Positions 22,910 to 27,128 of a DNA stretch of 27,128 nucleotides are shown piece after piece (position 1 is the stretch's first letter; each line of letters starts with the position of its first letter). Origin of the DNA: an uncultured Clostridium sp. (GTDB lineage Bacteria; Bacillota; Clostridia; Clostridiales; Clostridiaceae); contig CAKVLD010000042.1 of the NCBI GenBank assembly GCA_934755305.1, positions 1 to 27,128 of the forward strand, in the 5' to 3' direction. The notes below the pieces were generated by a model, which was not told where the DNA came from, made no database searches, and saw only the letters and a program-made list of their open reading frames with translations. The translations under genes and the position numbers were made by a program.

Positions 22910-24307
22910 ATGAAGTTATATAATACTGTAACTAGAAAAAAAGAAGAATTTAAACCTATAACGCCAGGAGAAGTTAAAATGTATGTTTGTGGGCCTACAG
23001 TATATAACTTCTTCCATATAGGAAACGGTAGAACATTTATAGTTTTTGATACGATAAGAAGATACCTTGAGTATAGAGGCTATGATGTTAAATTTATTCA
23101 AAACTTTACTGATATTGATGATAAGATGATTAAAAAAGCAAATGAAGAAAACACTACAGTAAAAGAAGTAGGAGATAGATTTATAGAAGAATACTATAAA
23201 GATGCAGATGCTTTAAACATAGAAAGAGCAACAGTAAATCCAAGAGCAACAGAATATATTCAAGAAATAATTGATTTTGTAAATGAATTAATAAATAAAG
23301 GTTTTGCATATGAAGTAAATGGAGATGTTTATTTTAGTACTAAGAAGTTTGATTCATATGGTAAGTTATCAGGACAAAATTTAGATGATTTACAAGCTGG
23401 TGCTAGAATAAGTGTAGATGAAAGAAAAAATGACCCAATGGATTTTGCTGTTTGGAAAGCACAAAAGCCAGGAGAACCAGCATGGAAAAGTCCTTGGGGA
23501 ATGGGAAGACCAGGTTGGCATATAGAATGTTCTTGTATGGCTAAAAAGTTATTAGGAGATACAATAGATATTCATGCTGGAGGAATGGATTTGGCTTTTC
23601 CACATCATGAAAATGAAGTAGCACAAAGTGAAGCGTTAACAGGAAAAACATTTGCAAATTATTGGTTGCACTCAGCTTATGTAAATGTTAATAATCAAAA
23701 AATGTCTAAATCTCTTAATAATTTCTTTACTGCAAGAGAAGTTTTAGCAGAATATGATGCAGATGTAATAAGGTTTTTAATGTTATCTGCTCATTATAGA
23801 GTTCAAATAAACTTTAGTAAAGATCTATTAGATTCTGCAAAGGCATCAGTTGAAAGATTATATAATGCTATTGGTAATTTAGAAAATCTTTTAGATGAAG
23901 TAACATTAGAAACTATGACAGAAGAAGAATTTAAATATTTAGAGTCATTAGATAAATATAGACAAAAATATATTGAAAAAATGGATGATGATTTTAATAC
24001 AGCTGATGCTATAACTGTATTATTTGAATTATCAAAAGAGATAAATACAAATGTTTCAATTAATTCATCAAAAGAATTATTATCGAAGGCTTTAGAATTA
24101 CTTAGAGAATTAGGAAAGCCATTAGGTATGCTTCAAAAAACAACTAAGTGTAGTTTAGAAGATGAAATAGAAGCATTAATAGAACAAAGACAGCAAGCTA
24201 GAAAAAATAGAGATTTTGCTTTAGCAGATAAAATAAGAGATGATTTAAAAGATAGAGGAATTATCTTAGAAGATACTCCTCAAGGAGTAAGATGGAAAAA
24301 AGCTTAA
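22910..24307 (+). CDS. cysS: Cysteinyl-tRNA synthetase
   Basis: CysS is a class I synthetase of 465 residues that charges tRNA-Cys. The HIGH motif is HIGN at 36-39 and the KMSKS motif at 264-268. The zinc that selects cysteine is held by Cys27, Cys207 (GWHIECS), His232 and Glu236, all present. The C-terminal DALR-type helical domain ends with DFALADKIRDDLKDRGIILED. TTTAGGAGG precedes the ATG. It shares the proS transcript. A hairpin follows 11 nt after the stop. Confidence 0.97.
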   Translation: MKLYNTVTRKKEEFKPITPGEVKMYVCGPTVYNFFHIGNGRTFIVFDTIRRYLEYRGYDVKFIQNFTDIDDKMIKKANEENTTVKEVGDRFIEEYYKDADALNIERATVNPRATEYIQEIIDFVNELINKGFAYEVNGDVYFSTKKFDSYGKLSGQNLDDLQAGARISVDERKNDPMDFAVWKAQKPGEPAWKSPWGMGRPGWHIECSCMAKKLLGDTIDIHAGGMDLAFPHHENEVAQSEALTGKTFANYWLHSAYVNVNNQKMSKSLNNFFTAREVLAEYDADVIRFLMLSAHYRVQINFSKDLLDSAKASVERLYNAIGNLENLLDEVTLETMTEEEFKYLESLDKYRQKYIEKMDDDFNTADAITVLFELSKEINTNVSINSSKELLSKALELLRELGKPLGMLQKTTKCSLEDEIEALIEQRQQARKNRDFALADKIRDDLKDRGIILEDTPQGVRWKKA

Positions 24308-24318
24308 TAATATGATTT

Positions 24319-24350
24319 AAGGGCTACAAAAAGATTTGTAGCCCTTATTT
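24319..24350 (+). terminator. Hairpin between cysS and mrnC
   Basis: A perfect 12-bp stem (AAGGGCTACAAA with TTTGTAGCCCTT) with a 4-nt loop is followed by ATTT. The T run is short, and the AAAGGAG ribosome site of mrnC starts at once, so termination is probably partial. Confidence 0.75.
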
Positions 24351-24365
24351 AAAGGAGTACAGGAA

Positions 24366-24779
24366 ATGTTAGATGATTTTAGGATTAAAGAATTTACAAA
24401 AGAAGATGCTAGACAATTAAATCCTCTACAATTAGCTTTAATTGGTGATGGGGTGTATGAAATTTTTATTAGAAATCACATATTAACATCTAATGTAAGT
24501 TTGTCAGCCCACAAGATACATGTTAAGGCTATAAAATTTGTAAAAGCTAAAAGTCAAGCTTTGATAATGCATGAGATAGAGGATATACTAACAGAAGAAG
24601 AAGATTATATATACAAAAGAGGTAGAAATGCTAAGTCAGCAACTGTACCAAAGAATGCAGATGTAAGAGACTATAGAATGGCTACAGGATTTGAAGCTTT
24701 AGTGGGTTATTTATATTTAACTGGAGAGGTTGATAGATTAAAATTAATTTTTGAAAAAAGTATAGAAATAATTAGCTAA
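24366..24779 (+). CDS. mrnC: Mini-ribonuclease III
   Basis: The enzyme is a small RNase III-like dimer without the double-stranded RNA-binding domain. It matures the ends of 23S rRNA. At 137 residues it has normal length. The metal-binding Asp28 is in LALIGDGVYE and Glu110 in TGFEALVGYLYL, matching the RNase III catalytic core. AAAGGAG lies about 9 nt before the ATG, directly after the cysS hairpin. rlmB follows 18 nt later, pairing two 23S rRNA maturation enzymes. Confidence 0.96.
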   Translation: MLDDFRIKEFTKEDARQLNPLQLALIGDGVYEIFIRNHILTSNVSLSAHKIHVKAIKFVKAKSQALIMHEIEDILTEEEDYIYKRGRNAKSATVPKNADVRDYRMATGFEALVGYLYLTGEVDRLKLIFEKSIEIIS

Positions 24780-24797
24780 TTTAATGGAGGTTGTAAA

Positions 24798-25613
24798 ATG
24801 AAAAAAGAGTCATTCAGAGGAAAAAGTAAAAAAGAAAACAAAAGAGATTTTAAAAAGTTTGATATGAATGTAGAAGAAAGAGAAGATTTGATTATTGGTA
24901 GAAATGCAGTGATGGAAGTTGTAAAGGGAAATAGAACGGTAGAAGCATTATATATTGCCAAAGGACCTATGGAAGGTTCTATAAATACAATAATTAAAAT
25001 TGCTAAAGAAAAGAAATTAGTAATAAAAGAAGTAGATAGAAAAAAATTAGATTCAATGTGTAATAATGCAGTTCACCAAGGAGTTATAGCAAGAGTTACT
25101 CCTTATACGTATTTTGATGTTAAAGATATATTAGATGATGCTAGAGAAAAAGGAGAAGATCCATTTATAATAGTATTAGATGAATTAGAAGATCCACATA
25201 ATCTAGGTTCAATAATAAGAACAGCAGAGTTATGTGGAGTACATGGTATAATAATACCTAAAAGACGTAACGTAGGAATTACTTCTACAGTATATAAATC
25301 ATCTGTTGGAGCTATTGAACATGTTAAGGTAGCAAAAGTAACTAATATAAATACGATTTTAGATCAACTTAAAGAAGAAGGATTATGGGTATATGGAGCA
25401 GATATTGATGGCAAAGAATATAGCTATGAGGTTGATTTTTCAGGTCCTTGTGTTTTAATTATAGGTAGCGAAGGCAGAGGGATATCTAAATTAACATTAA
25501 AAAAATGCGATAAGTTAGTTAAAATACCAATGATTGGCAAAATTAACTCTTTAAATGCATCGGTAGCAGGTGGTATAATGATGTATGAAGTACTAAAGGG
25601 AAGGTTGAAGTAA
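24798..25613 (+). CDS. rlmB: 23S rRNA 2'-O-ribose methyltransferase, TrmH/SpoU family
   Basis: The 271-residue SPOUT-fold enzyme probably methylates a guanosine ribose in 23S rRNA with S-adenosylmethionine. It has a basic N-terminal tail (2-20), a substrate-binding domain (about 31-100) and the knotted catalytic domain. SpoU motif 1 is ELEDPHNLGSIIRTAE with Asn135 and Arg141, motif 2 is IGSEGRGI at 222-229, and motif 3 is SLNASVA at 251-257. TGGAGG precedes the ATG. RlmB is the usual assignment for this position after mini-III; the exact target nucleotide is inference. Confidence 0.93.
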   Translation: MKKESFRGKSKKENKRDFKKFDMNVEEREDLIIGRNAVMEVVKGNRTVEALYIAKGPMEGSINTIIKIAKEKKLVIKEVDRKKLDSMCNNAVHQGVIARVTPYTYFDVKDILDDAREKGEDPFIIVLDELEDPHNLGSIIRTAELCGVHGIIIPKRRNVGITSTVYKSSVGAIEHVKVAKVTNINTILDQLKEEGLWVYGADIDGKEYSYEVDFSGPCVLIIGSEGRGISKLTLKKCDKLVKIPMIGKINSLNASVAGGIMMYEVLKGRLK

Positions 25614-25632
25614 TTCAAGTAAGGAGGACTTC

Positions 25633-26145
25633 ATGAAAATAGTATTTATAGATGGATATAATGTTTTAAATAGTTGGCCTAATTTGAAAGAAGGTAGAAA
25701 CGATAGTTTTGATGGAAGAAGACAAGAGCTAATCAACATATTACATAATTATGGTGTATATAGTGGTTCTAAAGTCATATTGGTTTTTGATGGACATAGA
25801 GTAATTGGTAATATAGAAAACAAGGAAGAGATTAATAGAAATCTATCTATAATATTTACTAAAGATGGAGAAACAGCCGATAGTTATATAGAGAGAAATG
25901 TGCATGAAGTTGGAAGAAAGTATGAAGTGTATGTTGTTACATCTGATTGGTTAGAACAACAAACCATTTTTCAAAGAGGAGCCGTTAGAATATCTTCTTT
26001 AGAATTCTATAATGAAGTATTGGATACAGAAAAAAATATAAGAACTAAAACAGAAAAAGTTAGTATTTCAAATAAAAATCATTTGCAGGATAATATTGAT
26101 GTAGAAACCTTAAAAAAACTTGAAGAAATGCGTAGAAGTTATTGA
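25633..26145 (+). CDS. NYN-domain RNase (YacP/Rae1 family)
   Basis: The 170-residue protein is related to Bacillus Rae1, a ribosome-associated endonuclease that cleaves certain mRNAs during translation. The PIN-like core has Asp7 in FIDGYNVLN, Asp53 in VFDGHR, Asp83 in ETADSYIER, and TSDWLEQQ with Asp105, all acidic active-site positions of NYN nucleases. The C-terminal tail is charged and helical. AAGGAGG lies 6 nt before the ATG. It ends the mrnC-rlmB-yacP gene set just before sigH. Confidence 0.93.
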   Translation: MKIVFIDGYNVLNSWPNLKEGRNDSFDGRRQELINILHNYGVYSGSKVILVFDGHRVIGNIENKEEINRNLSIIFTKDGETADSYIERNVHEVGRKYEVYVVTSDWLEQQTIFQRGAVRISSLEFYNEVLDTEKNIRTKTEKVSISNKNHLQDNIDVETLKKLEEMRRSY

Positions 26146-26150
26146 GATAA

Positions 26151-26180
26151 TTGACTTAGAAGATTTCGTTAGAGTATAAT
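26151..26180 (+). promoter_or_regulatory. Sigma-A-type promoter of sigH
   Basis: TTGACT (26151-26156) and TATAAT (26175-26180) are 18 nt apart, 36 nt before the sigH start and just after the preceding stop codon. No match to a Spo0A or AbrB site is evident. Confidence 0.75.
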
Positions 26181-26215
26181 TTAATTTGTATTAGACATAG
26201 TTCGGAGGGGGAGAA

Positions 26216-26857
26216 TTGTACAATAAAGGATATTCAGCTGGTAATTATTCGGAATTTGAAGAAAAGTTAGATGAAGAAATTGTATTAGAAGCTAAAGATG
26301 GCAATGCAAGAGCACAAGAATATCTTATAACTAAATATGAGAATTTTGTTAAGGCAAAAGCAAAATCCTACTTTTTGATAGGGGCAGATAAAGAAGATAT
26401 ATATCAAGAAGGAATGATAGGTTTATATAAAGCTATAAGAGACTTTAAGCCAGATAAGCTAACCTCATTTAAAGCATTTGCAGAGCTATGTGTAACTAGA
26501 CAGATAATAACAGCAATTAAGACTGCAACTAGACAAAAGCATATTCCTTTAAATACATATGTATCACTTAATAAGCCTATATATGAAGAAGAATCGGATA
26601 GAACTTTATTAGATGTACTTTCCGGGTTGAAAATAACAGATCCGGAAGAGTTAGTAATAAGCCAAGAGCAGATGTTATATATAGAGAAAGAGATATCTAA
26701 TGTATTATCAGAATTGGAACTTGAGGTCTTAATGTCTTACCTAGATGGAAAGTCATATCAAGAGATTGCTTGTGATCTAGATAGACATGCAAAATCTATA
26801 GATAATGCATTGCAAAGAGTTAAGAGAAAATTAGAGAAATGCTTGAATGTAAAGTGA
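26216..26857 (+). CDS. sigH: RNA polymerase sigma-H factor (early sporulation)
   Basis: The 213-residue sigma-70-family factor is very close to Bacillus SigH along its whole length. Region 2 includes AREYLITKYENFVKAKAKSY-like core sequence with IGADKEDIYQEGMIGLYKAIRDF, then LTSFKAFAELCVTRQIITAIKTATRQKHIPLN. Region 4 has the helix-turn-helix LDGKSYQEIACDLDRHAKSIDNALQRVKRKLE. It directs genes needed to begin sporulation. The start is TTG, picked because GGAGGGGG ends about 5 nt before it and no ATG or GTG fits. A TTG start with a strong ribosome site suggests limited translation. Confidence 0.96.
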   Translation: MYNKGYSAGNYSEFEEKLDEEIVLEAKDGNARAQEYLITKYENFVKAKAKSYFLIGADKEDIYQEGMIGLYKAIRDFKPDKLTSFKAFAELCVTRQIITAIKTATRQKHIPLNTYVSLNKPIYEEESDRTLLDVLSGLKITDPEELVISQEQMLYIEKEISNVLSELELEVLMSYLDGKSYQEIACDLDRHAKSIDNALQRVKRKLEKCLNVK

Positions 26858-26867
26858 TATTTTTGTA

Positions 26868-26896
26868 TTGACAAATAAATTGATTGATAGTAAACT
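26868..26896 (+). promoter_or_regulatory. Promoter of tRNA-Thr and tuf
   Basis: A consensus TTGACA (26868-26873) and TAAACT (26891-26896) are 17 nt apart, placing the start of transcription about 30 nt before tRNA-Thr. No terminator separates the tRNA from tuf. Confidence 0.8.
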
Positions 26897-26932
26897 TTAT
26901 AATTGGTATATTGAGAAAAAATCGATACCATT

Positions 26933-27008
26933 GCTCATGTAGCTCAGTTGGTAGAGCGTCGCCTTGGTAAGGCGGAGGTCGTCGGTTCAATCCCGATCAT
27001 GAGCTCCA
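26933..27008 (+). tRNA. tRNA-Thr (anticodon GGT)
   Basis: This is a 76-nt cloverleaf with encoded CCA. The acceptor GCTCATG pairs perfectly with CATGAGC, the D-arm is AGCTCAGTTGGTAGAGC, the anticodon loop TTGGTAA carries GGT, and the T-arm holds GGTTCAATCC. It lies 58 nt before the tuf start and is probably cut out of the tuf transcript. Confidence 0.97.
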
Positions 27009-27066
27009 GATCAATAAAAAAACGCTAGGCAAAGTTTATTAAAGAAATAGTAAGGAGGAATTTACA

Positions 27067-27128
27067 ATGGCAAAGGAAAAATTCGAAAGAAGTAAACCAC
27101 ACGTAAATATTGGAACAATCGGTCACGT
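27067..27128 (+). CDS. tuf: Elongation factor Tu, N-terminal fragment
   Basis: The first 20 codons, reading MAKEKFERSKPHVNIGTIGH, match the N-terminus of EF-Tu, up to the start of the P-loop GHVDHGKT. The gene runs off the window. EF-Tu delivers aminoacyl-tRNA to the ribosome with GTP. AAGGAGG lies 7 nt before the ATG. The 58-nt leader between tRNA-Thr and tuf has no hairpin or separate promoter I could support. Confidence 0.97.
   Translation, partial: MAKEKFERSKPHVNIGTIGH

Overview
The window looks like chromosomal core DNA of a low-GC, Gram-positive, spore-forming anaerobe of the Clostridium sensu stricto type. The grounds are the very AT-rich composition, strong AGGAGG-type ribosome sites, a 2[4Fe-4S] clostridial ferredoxin, a sigma-H gene, and the Firmicute gene order ctsR-mcsA-mcsB-clpC ... 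radA-disA ... yacL-ispD ... cysS-mrnC-rlmB-yacP-sigH ... tuf. I cannot name the species from sequence alone. No insertion sequence, prophage, CRISPR array or integrase is visible.

Layout. 1-270: the end of an rRNA operon (3' part of 5S), tRNA-Phe, tRNA-Cys and a terminator. 310-3514: a leftward block with an LD-carboxypeptidase, a CorA gene split by one in-frame stop, and an M20-fold protein. 3600-6775: a rightward operon with tmk, a c-di-AMP receptor (PstA/DarA), holB, ricT and a small HMA-like protein. 6823-7080: a monocistronic ferredoxin gene, too short for usual ORF cut-offs. 7085-7723: a leftward MBL-fold gene. 7806-12420: the ctsR-mcsA-mcsB-clpC protein quality-control operon with a clear CtsR operator. 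12499-14963: thioredoxin reductase and gapN. 14967-15482: leftward glutaredoxin and an unlisted 55-residue Asn-rich ORF. 15732-18300: radA-disA. 18364-18834: a leftward Cys-rich, MazG-like gene. 19014-20882: a PIN/TRAM membrane protein and ispD. 20898-26145: a proline T-box leader, then proS-cysS, then mrnC-rlmB-yacP after an internal hairpin. 26151-26857: sigH. 26868-27128: tRNA-Thr and the start of tuf.

How the genes fit together. Most are housekeeping: dTMP kinase and the clamp loader (replication), RicT (RNA processing), RadA/DisA (DNA repair and c-di-AMP synthesis, with a c-di-AMP receptor 13 kb upstream), aminoacyl-tRNA synthetases, Mini-III and RlmB (23S rRNA maturation), a ribosome-linked NYN RNase, and EF-Tu.

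Most unusual: several proteins keep their fold and reading frame but lack the residues that define their enzyme family. McsB lacks the catalytic Cys and several ATP-binding Arg residues of protein-arginine kinases. The M20 protein lacks several metal ligands. The MBL protein lacks HxHxDH. CorA carries a clean nonsense codon. The McsB case matters most, because the arginine-phosphate degradation tag would probably not be made by this protein although ctsR, mcsA and clpC look intact. These assignments come from motif reading against remembered family consensus, not from a computed alignment.
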